The position numbers and the translations under genes were made by a program. This document shows positions 17,381 to 27,143 of a DNA stretch of 40,134 bases, one piece after another; within the stretch, counting starts at the first letter, position 1; the number at the start of each line of letters is the position of its first letter. The notes under the pieces were generated by a model. It saw only the letters and a program-made list of their open reading frames with translations, was not told the DNA's origin and ran no database searches. Source of the stretch: Candidatus Eisenbacteria bacterium (GTDB lineage Bacteria; Orphanbacterota; Orphanbacteria; Orphanbacterales; Orphanbacteraceae); contig VGIW01000023.1 in the NCBI GenBank assembly GCA_016867715.1, positions 1 through 40,134 on the forward strand, in the 5' to 3' direction.

Positions 17381-18312
17381 ACGATCACGGAGCGCCGATT
17401 CGGGTCGAGGGCCTCCGGAAGTCGTATCGGGAGACGTCCGCCCTCGACGAGGTTTCGCTCGAGGTCGGCGAGGGGGAGATGGTCGGGCTGATTGGCCCGG
17501 ACGGCGCGGGGAAGACGACGCTGATGCGAATCCTCTGCGGGCTTCTCGTGCCGGACTCGGGCTCGGCGACGGTGATGGGTTTCGATTGCGCGCGCGAGGG
17601 TCGGCGAGTGAAGGAACATCTCGGCTACATGCCGCAACGTTTCAGCCTCTATCCGGATCTTACCGTCGCCGAGAACATCCGGTTCTTCGCCGATCTCTTC
17701 GGTGTCGAGGCCGCCGAACGGAAGACACGGGAAGAACGGCTAATGGAGTTCAGCGGTCTCGGTCCGTTTCGGAAACGGCGCGCGGGGGATCTTTCCGGCG
17801 GGATGAAGCAGAAGCTCGCTCTTTCGTGCACACTCATTCACACCCCGGAGGTGCTCGTGCTCGACGAGCCGACGACCGGCGTCGATGTGGTGAGCCGGGC
17901 CGAGTTCTGGGAGATTCTCGACGGTCTCGCGCGAGAGGGGATCGCGCTCCTCGTGAGCACTCCGTACATGGACGAAGCCGCGCGCTTCCGGCGCGTCGTG
18001 CTTCTCCACCGCGGGCGAGTGATCGCCGAAGGAGCTCCGCGGGAGGTGGCGCGCCGCTCCGGAAGAAGGCTCTTGGAGATCCGGGGACCCGACACGGTGC
18101 GCGCGTGGCGTCTTCTTCGCGAAGAAGGTCCGCCGGGAATCGAGGCGCTTCGCTTCGGAGACCGCGTGCATGTCGCGCACGAGTCGGACGAGGAAGAACT
18201 CTCCGTTCGGCGCGCGCTCGCCGATCACGAAGTCGGCATCGAGCGCGCGTCGCCCGGCATCGAGGATGCCTTCGTCGCACTCATGGGAGGCAAGGAGCCC
18301 GGGACGGCATGA
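17377..18312 (+). CDS. ABC efflux ATPase (first half of YbhF equivalent)
   Basis: A 311-residue ATPase starting at an ATG that overlaps the adaptor stop (ATGA). Walker A is GPDGAGKT near residue 40, the signature is LSGGMKQK and Walker B is VLVLDEPTTGVD. The switch position is STPYMDEA, so the usual switch histidine is replaced by Pro-Tyr-Met context, as often seen in YbhF/YhiH-like first domains. A C-terminal extension of about 80 residues follows. With the next gene it corresponds to the two ATPase domains that are fused in E. coli YbhF. Confidence 0.9.
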   Translation: MNDHGAPIRVEGLRKSYRETSALDEVSLEVGEGEMVGLIGPDGAGKTTLMRILCGLLVPDSGSATVMGFDCAREGRRVKEHLGYMPQRFSLYPDLTVAENIRFFADLFGVEAAERKTREERLMEFSGLGPFRKRRAGDLSGGMKQKLALSCTLIHTPEVLVLDEPTTGVDVVSRAEFWEILDGLAREGIALLVSTPYMDEAARFRRVVLLHRGRVIAEGAPREVARRSGRRLLEIRGPDTVRAWRLLREEGPPGIEALRFGDRVHVAHESDEEELSVRRALADHEVGIERASPGIEDAFVALMGGKEPGTA

Positions 18313-19091
18313 GCGAATCGGCAAGAGGGAAGGGGACGTCCCCGGAAAGAACGGCGCGCGGGTTCCTGAACGGACCCGCGCTCGCCGCCCGCGATCTCAC
18401 GCGCCGCTTCGGAGTGTTCACCGCGGTCGATCGGATCTCGGTCGAGGTCGCGCGCGGGGAGATCTTCGGGTTTCTCGGGGCGAACGGCGCCGGAAAGACG
18501 ACCGCCATCCGAATGTTCTGCGGACTCCTCGAACCGTCCGGTGGAGAAGCTTGGGTTGACGGTCTTTCGATCGCGGCCGACGCGGAGACGATCAAGCGGC
18601 GCATCGGCTACATGAGCCAGAAGTTCAGTCTGTACGACGATCTCACGGTGGAAGAGAACCTGCGGTTCAGCGGCGGCATCTACGGATTGCGGAGAGAGGA
18701 AGTCGACGAGCGTGCGGCCCGCTTGTTCGAACGACTCGGTCTCCGGGAGGCGAGACGGCGTCTCACGGGTTCGCTCCCGCTCGGCTACAAGCAACGGCTC
18801 GCGCTCGGCGCAGCCGCGCTCCACGAGCCGCGCGTCCTCTTTCTCGACGAGCCGACCGGCGGCGTCGATCCGGTCGCGCGCCGCGAGTTCTGGGATCTGA
18901 TCTACGAGACGGCCGATTCGGGGACCACGATCTTCGTCACGACGCATTACATGGACGAGGCGGAATACTGCACGCGCGTCTCGATCATGGTGGAGGGGAG
19001 GATCGTCGCGCTCGGCTCGCCGAAGGAGCTCAAGGAGAAGGCGGGCGTCTCCACGATGGAGGAGGTCTTTCTCGAGGCGGTGCGGCGATGA
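18309..19091 (+). CDS. ABC efflux ATPase (second half of YbhF equivalent)
   Basis: A 260-residue ATPase beginning with ATGA overlap. After about 20 polar residues come Walker A GANGAGKT, the Q-loop in MSQKFSLYDDLT, the signature TGSLPLGYKQR (a degenerate LSGG), Walker B VLFLDEPTGGVD and the switch in TTHYMDEAEYC. The degenerate signature and the odd switch of its partner suggest an asymmetric heterodimer with one main catalytic site (inference). It ends in overlap with the first permease gene. Confidence 0.9.
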   Translation: MSESARGKGTSPERTARGFLNGPALAARDLTRRFGVFTAVDRISVEVARGEIFGFLGANGAGKTTAIRMFCGLLEPSGGEAWVDGLSIAADAETIKRRIGYMSQKFSLYDDLTVEENLRFSGGIYGLRREEVDERAARLFERLGLREARRRLTGSLPLGYKQRLALGAAALHEPRVLFLDEPTGGVDPVARREFWDLIYETADSGTTIFVTTHYMDEAEYCTRVSIMVEGRIVALGSPKELKEKAGVSTMEEVFLEAVRR

Positions 19092-20194
19092 AACGCGCTC
19101 TCTCCATCGCGCGCAAGGAAACGGACCATATCCTTCGCGATCGGCGGAGCCTCGCGGTCGCGATCGTGATGCCGATCGCGATGCTTCTCCTTTATGGGTA
19201 CGGGATCAGCACGGAGCTTCGCGATCTCCCGGTCGGGATCCTCGACGAGGACCGCTCGCCGGCGAGCCGCGATCTCGTGGAACGGATGATCTCGAGCGGC
19301 TTCATCGTGGACGCCGGAAGGCTCGACTCGCGCGATGCGATCGAGCCCGGCTTCCGCAAGGGAAAGTGGCGCGCCGTCCTCACCATCGGCGCGGGATTCT
19401 CGGATTCCTTGATCCGTGAATCGGTCGGACGCGTTCAGGTCCTCGTCGACGGATCGGACGCGACGACCGCCGCGACGGTGGATAACTACCTGAAAGCGGT
19501 CCTCGCGCTCGCGGGGGCTCCGCCGGGGGAGTCGGGGAGGAGTTTCCAGAACCTCCCAATCGCCGGGCGCACGCGGATCCTCTTCAATCCGGAGCTCGAG
19601 AGCGCGAACTTCATCGTACCGGGTCTCGCGGCGATCATCCTCGTCATGATCGGAGCGCTTCTCACGAGCATCGCGATCGCGAGAGAAAGGGAGACGGGAA
19701 CGATGGAGCAGATTCTGACGACGCCGGTCGGCCCGCGCGAGATCATCGTCGGCAAGGTGCTCCCCTACCTCGTAATCGCCTATCTCGACGCGGCGCTCGT
19801 GGTCGGAGCGGGGCACCTCGTGTTCGGAGTTCCGATGAACGGCTCGTGGATCGCGCTCGCCGCGTACAGTCTGCTCTATCTTCTTGTCGCGCTCTCTCTC
19901 GGGCTTCTCATCTCATCGCTCGCCCACACACAAAGGGTCGCGATGATGGCCGCGCTCACAGCGACGCTTCTCCCCACGCTCCTTCTCTCGGGGTTCGTCT
20001 TCCCGCGGAGTAGCATGCCCGCACCGCTCCAGTGGATCGGACAGATCGTCCCCGCGACCTACTACCTCACGGTGATCCGCGGCATCATGTTGAAGGGGAG
20101 AACCTGGTTCCCGGTCGAGGGGGCCGTGCTGGCGGGCATGGCCGTTCTCATTCTCGGCGCGGCCGCTGCGCGCTTTCGAACGAGGCTCGAATGA
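19088..20194 (+). CDS. ABC-2 type permease (YbhS/YhhJ-like)
   Basis: A 368-residue inner-membrane permease. One membrane segment near residues 20-40, a large periplasmic domain (about 45-170), then five membrane segments. The intracellular signature ERETGTMEQILTTPVGPREI is between the second and third. The C-terminal block ATYYLTVIRGIMLKG is typical of ABC2_membrane_3 proteins. It pairs with the next permease. ATGA overlaps join it to both neighbours, so translation is coupled. Confidence 0.92.
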   Translation: MKRALSIARKETDHILRDRRSLAVAIVMPIAMLLLYGYGISTELRDLPVGILDEDRSPASRDLVERMISSGFIVDAGRLDSRDAIEPGFRKGKWRAVLTIGAGFSDSLIRESVGRVQVLVDGSDATTAATVDNYLKAVLALAGAPPGESGRSFQNLPIAGRTRILFNPELESANFIVPGLAAIILVMIGALLTSIAIARERETGTMEQILTTPVGPREIIVGKVLPYLVIAYLDAALVVGAGHLVFGVPMNGSWIALAAYSLLYLLVALSLGLLISSLAHTQRVAMMAALTATLLPTLLLSGFVFPRSSMPAPLQWIGQIVPATYYLTVIRGIMLKGRTWFPVEGAVLAGMAVLILGAAAARFRTRLE

Positions 20195-21333
20195 CGAGAC
20201 CGGCGTTCCTTCGCCCCGTCGCGCATCTCGTTCGGAAGGAGTTTCTTCAAGTATTCCGCGATCCGGCTCTTCTTCGCATGATTCTCCTCCTTCCGGTCGT
20301 TCAGCTCTTCGTGTTCGGCTACGCGGCGAACACCGATCTCAAGAACGTGCGTCTTTCGGTTCTCGACGAGAGCCGGAGCCGCGAGAGTAGGCGTCTCGTC
20401 GAGGCCTTCTACCAATCGAGCGTGTTCATTCCGGGTCCCGAGCCGTCCCGGCCGGACGAGATCGAGAAGCTGCTCGCCGAGGGAAAGGCGGAGATCGGGA
20501 TTCGCATCCCGGCCGGATACGCGAGAGATCTCGACGAAGGCAAGCAAGCGATCGTCGGCGTTCTCGTGGACGGTGTGAACAGCAGTTCCGCCGGCCGCGC
20601 GCAAGGCTACGCGGAGCAGATCTTGCTCCGCGAGGCCGCCCGTGTCGCCGAGGCCGATCGCGGATCCGCCGCGCCGGTCGAGGGACGCTCCCGCATCGAG
20701 GGGGAGACTCGCTTCTTCTACAACCCCGAGCTCGAGAGCCGGTACTACATGGTTCCCGGGATCGTCGTTCTCATCATCACGATCATCTCGTCGATGCTCA
20801 CCGGAGTCGCCGTCGTTCGAGAAAGGGAGACGGGAACGCTCGAACAGCTTCTCGTGAGCCCTCTCTCCCCCGCCCAGCTGATCGCGGGGAAGACGATCCC
20901 TTTCGCGATCCTCGCGTTCGCCGATCTCGCTTTCGCCGCGACGATCGCCGTGCTATGGTTTCGCATCCCCCTCGAGGGGTCGGTGCTTCTTCTCGCGTTC
21001 GTCGCGCTTCTCTTTCTTCTCGTTACGTTGGGCGGCGGCCTTCTCGCCTCCACCGTTTCGGCGACGCAGCAGCAGGCGATGTTCACGCTCTGGTTCTTTC
21101 TCGTTTTCGGAATTCTGCTCTCCGGGTTCTTCTACCCGATCGAGAACATGCCGCGCGCGATTCAATACCTGACGTACTTGAACCCGCTCCGCTACATGAT
21201 GAGCATGGTGCGCGGGATTTTTCTACGCGGGGCGGCGCTTCCGGACGTTTGGCCCGATCTTTGGAGACTCTCTCTGATCGGGATCGCGATGTTCTCCCTC
21301 GCCGTTCTCCGGTTTCGCAAACGCGCCCGCTGA
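20191..21333 (+). CDS. ABC-2 type permease (YbhR-like)
   Basis: A 380-residue permease, paralogous to the preceding one: N-terminal membrane anchor, periplasmic domain of about 130 residues, five C-terminal membrane segments, and the motif ERETGTLEQLLVSPLSPAQL. The ending LNPLRYMMSMVRGIFLRG matches YbhR/YhhJ-type proteins. The ATG at 20191 overlaps the previous stop; earlier in-frame starts fall inside the preceding gene. Last gene of the efflux operon; the gene after it converges from the minus strand. Confidence 0.92.
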   Translation: MTRPAFLRPVAHLVRKEFLQVFRDPALLRMILLLPVVQLFVFGYAANTDLKNVRLSVLDESRSRESRRLVEAFYQSSVFIPGPEPSRPDEIEKLLAEGKAEIGIRIPAGYARDLDEGKQAIVGVLVDGVNSSSAGRAQGYAEQILLREAARVAEADRGSAAPVEGRSRIEGETRFFYNPELESRYYMVPGIVVLIITIISSMLTGVAVVRERETGTLEQLLVSPLSPAQLIAGKTIPFAILAFADLAFAATIAVLWFRIPLEGSVLLLAFVALLFLLVTLGGGLLASTVSATQQQAMFTLWFFLVFGILLSGFFYPIENMPRAIQYLTYLNPLRYMMSMVRGIFLRGAALPDVWPDLWRLSLIGIAMFSLAVLRFRKRAR

Positions 21334-21343
21334 CCGGAAGCGC

Positions 21344-23505
21344 CTAATGCGCGATCGGTCGAACCTCGACGCCGAGACGATCGAAGAGAAAACAGTAGAC
21401 GTCGACCGCCCTCTCCTCCCTCTGCGAAAGCGACCCTCCTCCATGCCCGGACTTCATCGAGACGCGAAGGAGAACCGGGCTCGGACTTCCGGCGGCCTGG
21501 AGACGCGCGGTCATCTTGAAGGGCTGCCACGGCTCCACGCGCGGATCGTTGATCCCCGTGAGCGAGAGAACGGCCGGGTACGGGACGCCGTCCTGGATTC
21601 GGTGAAGCGGCGAGTAGTCGAGCATCCCGAGAAACTCGGTCTCGTTCTTCACGGTCCCGAACTCGGTGATGTTGAACTCGCCGTTCGGAGAGAACTCCGA
21701 ACGGATCGCGTCCGCGATGCCGACGTGGGAAACGACGACGGCGGCGACGTCCGGATGGAGCGCGATCGTTCCGTAGACGAGAAGACCGCCGGCGCTCCCC
21801 CCTTCGAGGGCGAGGCGGTCCGGCGATGTGAATCCCTCTTCCGCGAGGAAGCGCGCCGCGGATGCGAGGTCCTCCATCGAGCGTCTCTTCTTCTCCCGGT
21901 TGGCGGCGCGGTGCCATTCGTCTCCGTACTCGCCGCCGCCGCGAACGCACGCGGTCGCGCTGATTCCTCCCTGTTCGGTCCAAACGATGCGAGTCGCTCG
22001 GAAACCGGGCCTCTGGCTGATCCCGTAGCTTCCGTACGCGCCGAGAAGAAGAGGCGCTCCCGTCGAGCGGCGTCCTCTTCCGGTAGACGAGATCGATCGG
22101 GATCTTCACGCCGTCGTCGGCAATCGCGAACACGCGGCGAACCTCGTGATCGCCGAAGTCGGCGGGCGAGGTCGAGACGAGAGCGGTCGCCCGCGGCTCC
22201 GTCCATGCAAGGTCGCATGTGAACCACGCCGGGGGATCGACGTAGCTCTCGCGCCGCACGAGAACGCGGTCCCCTTCCCACCGCGCGAGGCCGGACACGG
22301 AGACGACGTCTCCGAACGGAACGACGCCGAGGTCGCGCCCCTCGAGATCGTAAACGCGAAGGCGAGTCGGGCCGCCGATCATCTCGATCACCCAAAGGCG
22401 CGAGGCGGTCGGCGCGAACGACTGGATCACCCCTTCGCCCTCCGGCACGACGATCTCGGCCCGCGAGAGATCGGGGAGGTCGGGGAGATCGGTTGAGAGA
22501 CGAAGGATTTTCCGACGGGGCGCCTTTGCGGGAGAGGAGATAGAGGGCGCCGTCCGCTCCGAACCGAGCCTGTTCGATCCCATCCTCGAGCCGAGCGAAA
22601 CGGACCCAGCTCCCGTCCTCGCGAAGAAGCCAGTATTCATGCTCGCCGCCGTCCCCGTCGCTCACGCGCGCGAGGATCTTCTTCCCGTCGATGCTCGAGG
22701 CGAAGGCGATCTCCGCGATCTTGGGGAAGCTCTCCCCGAGAACGTAGCGGTCTTCCGAGACGTCGGTCCCGAGACGGTGCCGCCAGATCTGCTGGTAGAA
22801 GGGCAGATCCTCCTCCGGGCGTTCGCCGGGGTAGGGATAGCGCGTGTAGTAGATCGTGTCTTCCGAGGCGGTCCACGCGGCGTCTCCTCCCGCGGTTCCG
22901 CCGTTCACGCGCGGGATCTCGTCGGGGAGCCGCTCGCCGGTGTCGACGCGATAGACGAAGAGCGTGCCGTCCTCCGTCCCGTGCTCCGAGAGCGACACCG
23001 CCACGTAGCGGCCGGTCGGCGAGGGCTCGAAGAAGTCGATCGAGACTCCCCCCTCCGGATCGATCGCGTTCGGATCGACGAGAATCCGCTCATCGTTTGC
23101 TTCGTCGAGAGATTCGAGCACAACGAGGAACGGCTGCTGCTTGGGCGGCTGTCTCTTGATCGCGAAGGTCACGCCGCCGCGGCGGACGATGCCGTAGTAC
23201 GACGGTGTCTGGGCGCGCATGAGCTCCTTCACGCGTTCGGCGATCGCCTCTCTCGCGGGATGCGATTCGAGGCGGCGCGCGGCGTGGTCGTCTTGGGCTC
23301 GGACCCACGCGAGGACTTCCGGATCGGCGAGGTTCTCCATGTACCGATAGTCGTCGACCACGTCGACTCCCCAATACCGATCGATCACGGGGCGCGCGGG
23401 CGCGAGAGGAGGCGGCGCGATCGTCTCGGACGCAAAGGACGCGGCCGGCGAGAGGACGAGCATGAGAATCAAACGAAGGGCGGTCTTCGTTCGGTGCGGT
23501 CTCAT
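21344..23505 (-). pseudogene. prolyl oligopeptidase (S9A), two frameshifts
   Basis: A secreted prolyl endopeptidase of about 720 residues read in three successive frames. It has a signal peptide (LRLILMLVLSPAASFA). The beta-propeller part (APARPVIDRYWGVDVVDDYR, then RYMENLADPEVLAWV) runs to about 22520. The frame changes at the CCCC run on the minus strand (22517-22520), continues as RRKILRLSTDLPDL to about 22060, then changes again to APLLLGAYGSYGIS. The last frame holds the whole catalytic domain: Ser in GGSAGGLLVYG (near 21795), Asp in GINDPRVEPW and His in MKSGHGGG. Each shift would be repaired by removing one base. Either the gene is dying or the assembly has two single-base errors. It is divergent from a peptide transporter. 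Confidence 0.85.
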
Positions 23506-23783
23506 CGAGCGGCCCCTTCTTTCGTTTAGTCGGGACGCTTCGACCGGGGACACGAAGGCGCGGGACGCCACGAACCATTCTAGCCCGTCCCGGCGATTCG
23601 GGGGAGATCTGCGATTCGGCGGCGCCGATGAACCCCGTATCCGTGTGCATCAAAACACGTTGCGCTCCGTCCTGGACCTCCCGCAGGGCCTGATTTCGCG
23701 GGCCGGTTCCCCGGACGGCCGTGATACAATCGCCGGAAACGTCCGGTCCGCGAGGCGTCCAACCCAAGAGCAGGAGCCGATCC
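23506..23783. other. divergent intergenic region
   Basis: A 278-base region between the divergent peptidase and peptide transporter genes. It contains TACAAT at 23725-23730 (plus strand), a good -10 box placing the start near 23737, but no convincing -35. No gene or RNA was recognised. Confidence 0.4.
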
Positions 23784-25304
23784 ATGGAACAACCGAAAGC
23801 ATCGTTCTGGCGGCAGGTCCGTGCCTTTCCCGCGAACTTCTGGTTCGCCAACTTCATGGAGATCTTCGAGAGGCTCGCGTTCTTCGGCGTGCGTGCGATC
23901 GCGCCGCTCTATCTCGTCGCGTCGGCGGAGCGGAACGGGCTCGGCCTCAGCTTCCAGGAGAAGGGCGACATCTACATGTGGTGGGCGCTTCTCCAGTGCC
24001 TCATCCCGATGGTCTCCGGCGGGTACACCGAGCGTTACGGCTATCGGAAGAGCCTCGTCGTTGCTTTTGTTCTCAACATTCTCGGCTACATCGGGATGGC
24101 GCAATCGAAAACGCTCGCCGATGCGTTTTCGGCCCGCGGTTGGGAAGGCGCCAACTACGGCGTGTTCCTGATCGCCGCGTGCTTCGTTGCGACGGGAACC
24201 GCGATTTTCAAGCCGGCCGTGCACGGGACGATCGCGAAGACGACGACCAAGGAGACCTCGTCGATGGGTTGGGGGTTGTTCTACTGGGTCGTCAACATCG
24301 GCGGCGCGCTCGCCCCGATGTGCGCGGCGCCTCTCCGCGGCGAGATCAACTGGCACGTTGTCTTCTATGCCGCCGCAGCGGTGACCGCGTTCAACTTCCT
24401 TCCCGCGTTTCTTCTCTATCGCGAACCGGAAAAGGTCCCCTCGAAGGAAGGAGAGAAGGGACCTGTCGGTGTGTTCGTTTCCTCGATCGGGACGGTCTTC
24501 AAGGATCTGCGCCTCGTTGCGTTCCTTCTCATCTTCTCCTGCTTCTGGCTGATGTTCATGCAGCTCTGGGATCTCCTCCCGAACTTCGTGGAGGAATGGG
24601 TAGACACGTCGGACGTCGCGGGCGTCTTCGGCGCGGTAAGCGGTAGCTGGCTCCTTTCGGACGGCCAGGTGAAACCTGAGATGATCATCAACATCAACCC
24701 GTGGTCGATCATCCTCCTTGTGATCCCGCTCTCCTGGCTGATCGGGCGGATCAACAAGGTGGTCGCGATGGTGATCGGGATGATCGTCTCGCTGGTAGGC
24801 TTCGTCGCGTGCGGATCGACGATGATCGGTTGGCTCGTTTGTCTCATGCTTCTCGTCTTCTCGATCGGCGAGATGATGTGCAGCCCGACGTTCAGCGCGT
24901 ACGTGGGGCTGATCGCGCCTCCGGACAAGAAGGCGCTCTACATGGGCTACTCGAACATCCCGTTCGCGATCGGCTGGGCCGCGGGGAACGGCATCGGCGG
25001 GCGGATGTACGAGGCGATGTCGAGCAAGTTCGATCTGGCGAGGCGTCTTCTCGTCGATCGATTCGGGTTGGCGCGCGAGGCGGCCGAGGGGCTCGAGAAC
25101 TCGGAAGTGCTCGGCGCGCTCGCCGCGAAGATGAACGGCGGCGCGGGCGCCACGATCGACGAGGCGACGCGTCTTCTCTGGAGCACCTACCAGCCCTGGA
25201 AGGTCTGGTACTACCTCGGCGCGTTCGGGCTCGCCGGCACGATCGGGATGCTCCTCTTCTATTTCGCGACGCGGAGATCGATCCAGGAGTCCGCGCGGGA
25301 ATAG
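23784..25304 (+). CDS. POT-family proton-dependent oligopeptide transporter-like MFS protein
   Basis: A 506-residue inner-membrane transporter with about 12-14 hydrophobic segments. The first helix carries the POT-like motif FMEIFERLAFFGVRAIAPLY (ExxERF.Y.G type), followed by GGYTERYGYRKSL and the FKPAVHGTIAKTT motif that matches the POT FKPN block. It probably imports di- or tripeptides with protons. The ATG at 23784 follows AGGAG at 23772-23776. It is divergent from the secreted prolyl peptidase, which would supply peptides. It converges with the DUF362 gene, the two stops being only 10 bases apart. Confidence 0.85.
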   Translation: MEQPKASFWRQVRAFPANFWFANFMEIFERLAFFGVRAIAPLYLVASAERNGLGLSFQEKGDIYMWWALLQCLIPMVSGGYTERYGYRKSLVVAFVLNILGYIGMAQSKTLADAFSARGWEGANYGVFLIAACFVATGTAIFKPAVHGTIAKTTTKETSSMGWGLFYWVVNIGGALAPMCAAPLRGEINWHVVFYAAAAVTAFNFLPAFLLYREPEKVPSKEGEKGPVGVFVSSIGTVFKDLRLVAFLLIFSCFWLMFMQLWDLLPNFVEEWVDTSDVAGVFGAVSGSWLLSDGQVKPEMIININPWSIILLVIPLSWLIGRINKVVAMVIGMIVSLVGFVACGSTMIGWLVCLMLLVFSIGEMMCSPTFSAYVGLIAPPDKKALYMGYSNIPFAIGWAAGNGIGGRMYEAMSSKFDLARRLLVDRFGLAREAAEGLENSEVLGALAAKMNGGAGATIDEATRLLWSTYQPWKVWYYLGAFGLAGTIGMLLFYFATRRSIQESARE

Positions 25305-25314
25305 CCAAGGCGGG

Positions 25315-26217
25315 TCAGATCAGGGCGTCGTCCATCGGGCCGATGCGAACGATGTCGATCCGGTCGATCTCGGCGACGCCGAGCTTCCATCGGGTTTCGG
25401 CGACGCGGACGTGCTTCGCGGATGTTCCTCCGCGCGGCGGCTTCTCGAAGAACGCTTTGCGCTTCTCCTCCAGAAGCTTCACGCCGAGCGCATCGAGGGC
25501 GACCGGATCGGTTCCGACGAGGAGACCGTTGTACGCCCACACATGCGCCGGATCGAAGTGGTGCGGCCCGATTCCGTAGAAGAGAGGCGTGAGAGCGACG
25601 AGCACGTTGAGCCGCGTCTTCCCCTCGCAGACCGGTTCTTTCCAGATCCCGGCGAGGTCGGCGCACGAGTCGCCGTGCCACTTCCACGGTTCCCGCACGA
25701 ACATGACATAGTTCTTGATGCATCCGCCGATCCCCGACCAGTGGTGCGTCCGGATCGGGCGGATGTTGACGAGCGCCGTCGAGCGGAGAAAGACCGGGTC
25801 GTCGAGAACGCGCCGATCGCCGGTCGAGATGTTCTCCTCGCGGATCCCGATCTCGATCGCTCGCCCGCGAATCGCCTCCTCGAGCGGGCGCGGCGTGGGG
25901 AGCGAGGACCAGACGTTCGTCTTGATCCCGAGCACATCCTCGGGCGAGAGAAACGCGCGCCAGGCCGCCTCGGAGCTCTCAGCGTTCGCGAGAGCAGCGA
26001 CCGCGTCGTCCAACATCCTTGTTACAACTTCCGCGTCGACGGTTCCGTCCGGACGCGTCGCGGAAGGATCGCGAACGAGGACGGCGCGCGCTCTCTCCGG
26101 CGGCGAACCGGTCTCCGCCAGAAGATGCTCGGCGGCCGGGAGCGCGAGGGCGAAAGCGGCGGCGCCGGAAGCCCCCGTTCTCAGGAAATCTCTTCTTGTG
26201 TAAATCTTCTCTTTCAC
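25315..26217 (-). CDS. Tat-exported DUF362 protein
   Basis: A 300-residue protein with a twin-arginine signal (TRRDFLRTGASGAAAFALAL). The mature part matches DUF362 proteins: VLGIKTNVWSS, GIGGCIKNYVMF and PVALDALGVKLLEEKR. Unlike some DUF362 proteins it has no ferredoxin-like cysteine cluster. Tat export usually implies folding or cofactor insertion in the cytoplasm. The ATG overlaps the stop of the DUF6599 gene (ATGA), so the two are translationally coupled and probably act together. The biochemical role is not known. Confidence 0.88.
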   Translation of the reverse strand: MKEKIYTRRDFLRTGASGAAAFALALPAAEHLLAETGSPPERARAVLVRDPSATRPDGTVDAEVVTRMLDDAVAALANAESSEAAWRAFLSPEDVLGIKTNVWSSLPTPRPLEEAIRGRAIEIGIREENISTGDRRVLDDPVFLRSTALVNIRPIRTHHWSGIGGCIKNYVMFVREPWKWHGDSCADLAGIWKEPVCEGKTRLNVLVALTPLFYGIGPHHFDPAHVWAYNGLLVGTDPVALDALGVKLLEEKRKAFFEKPPRGGTSAKHVRVAETRWKLGVAEIDRIDIVRIGPMDDALI

Positions 26218-27143
26218 TTCTCGCGTTCCTCCAGCAGGCTTCGGGCCGCGGCGAGATGCTCCTTCGCGCTCGCCGCGTCGGGCGCGTCGAACACGGCGAC
26301 AAGATAGCGCCCCTCGCGCGCGGATCCCGCGAACGACCCGTCCTCGATCGCTGCAACCTCGTTCCGGTGCGATTCCGGAAGGAAGTGCTCAATGAACTGC
26401 TCGCGGGCGAACGCCGCTTCCGCCTCGCCGGGGTAGCGAACGACGAGAAGGAGAAGCCCGCCGTTCCCAGCGGCGTATTCGGCCATCGCCGCGTCGGTCT
26501 GTTCCCCGAGTCCGAGGATGTTCTCATCGGAAACGAAATAGTGTTGGTTGAGATCGGTGTGCTTGTGGAAGTAGCGGATCGATCCGGAATCGAGGCCCGA
26601 TTCCGGAAGGCGCGAAAGAAGGTCGGGGAGCGGTCCGTCCTCGGCCGCGCGCGCGGCGATCGCTTTCCCGATCTCGAAGACCGCCTCGTGCGACGCGGGT
26701 CCTTCGCGGTCGGTCCAGATCGTCGCGAAGAGACGGTTCCTCCAGAACAGAAGATAGCCGGATCGGTATTCGGATCCCTGCCCGATCCCCGCTTCTTCTC
26801 CCGAACGGTTCCGCGAGAAGACGCCAAACGCTTCGGCCGAGCTCCCCATGTCGTAGAGCTCGATGGAGATGGTGTCCTCGGCGGGACCGGGAACGCGCTG
26901 CACGAGAAGCGCGCGGAAATCGTAGGAGAGATAGATCTCCGCGGCTCCGTTCATGTACCGGAAGATCGTCTCCCGATCGTAGAGGGCGCCGGCGTCGGCG
27001 TTTTCGTCGATCGTCTCCGGAAGAAGCGCGCGAAGATCCAGGATCGATTCCTCCCGCCGCGGGTCTCTAGCCGCGGGACGAGTCAAGAGCAAGATGCCGG
27101 CGGCCGCCGCACAAACGATTCGAAACACGATCGGTGTCTTCAT
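26214..27143 (-). CDS. DUF6599 family protein, exported
   Basis: A 309-residue protein with an N-terminal hydrophobic segment (residues 7-22) acting as signal or anchor. Recognisable DUF6599 blocks are LYDRETIFRYMNGAAEIYLS, ISIELYDMGSSAEAFGVFS and SGYLLFWRNRLFATIW. No catalytic motif was seen. It lies immediately upstream of, and overlaps, the Tat-exported DUF362 gene, a pairing that suggests a shared extracytoplasmic task. No clear Shine-Dalgarno sequence precedes the ATG, so the start is less sure. Confidence 0.8.
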   Translation of the reverse strand: MKTPIVFRIVCAAAAGILLLTRPAARDPRREESILDLRALLPETIDENADAGALYDRETIFRYMNGAAEIYLSYDFRALLVQRVPGPAEDTISIELYDMGSSAEAFGVFSRNRSGEEAGIGQGSEYRSGYLLFWRNRLFATIWTDREGPASHEAVFEIGKAIAARAAEDGPLPDLLSRLPESGLDSGSIRYFHKHTDLNQHYFVSDENILGLGEQTDAAMAEYAAGNGGLLLLVVRYPGEAEAAFAREQFIEHFLPESHRNEVAAIEDGSFAGSAREGRYLVAVFDAPDAASAKEHLAAARSLLEEREK

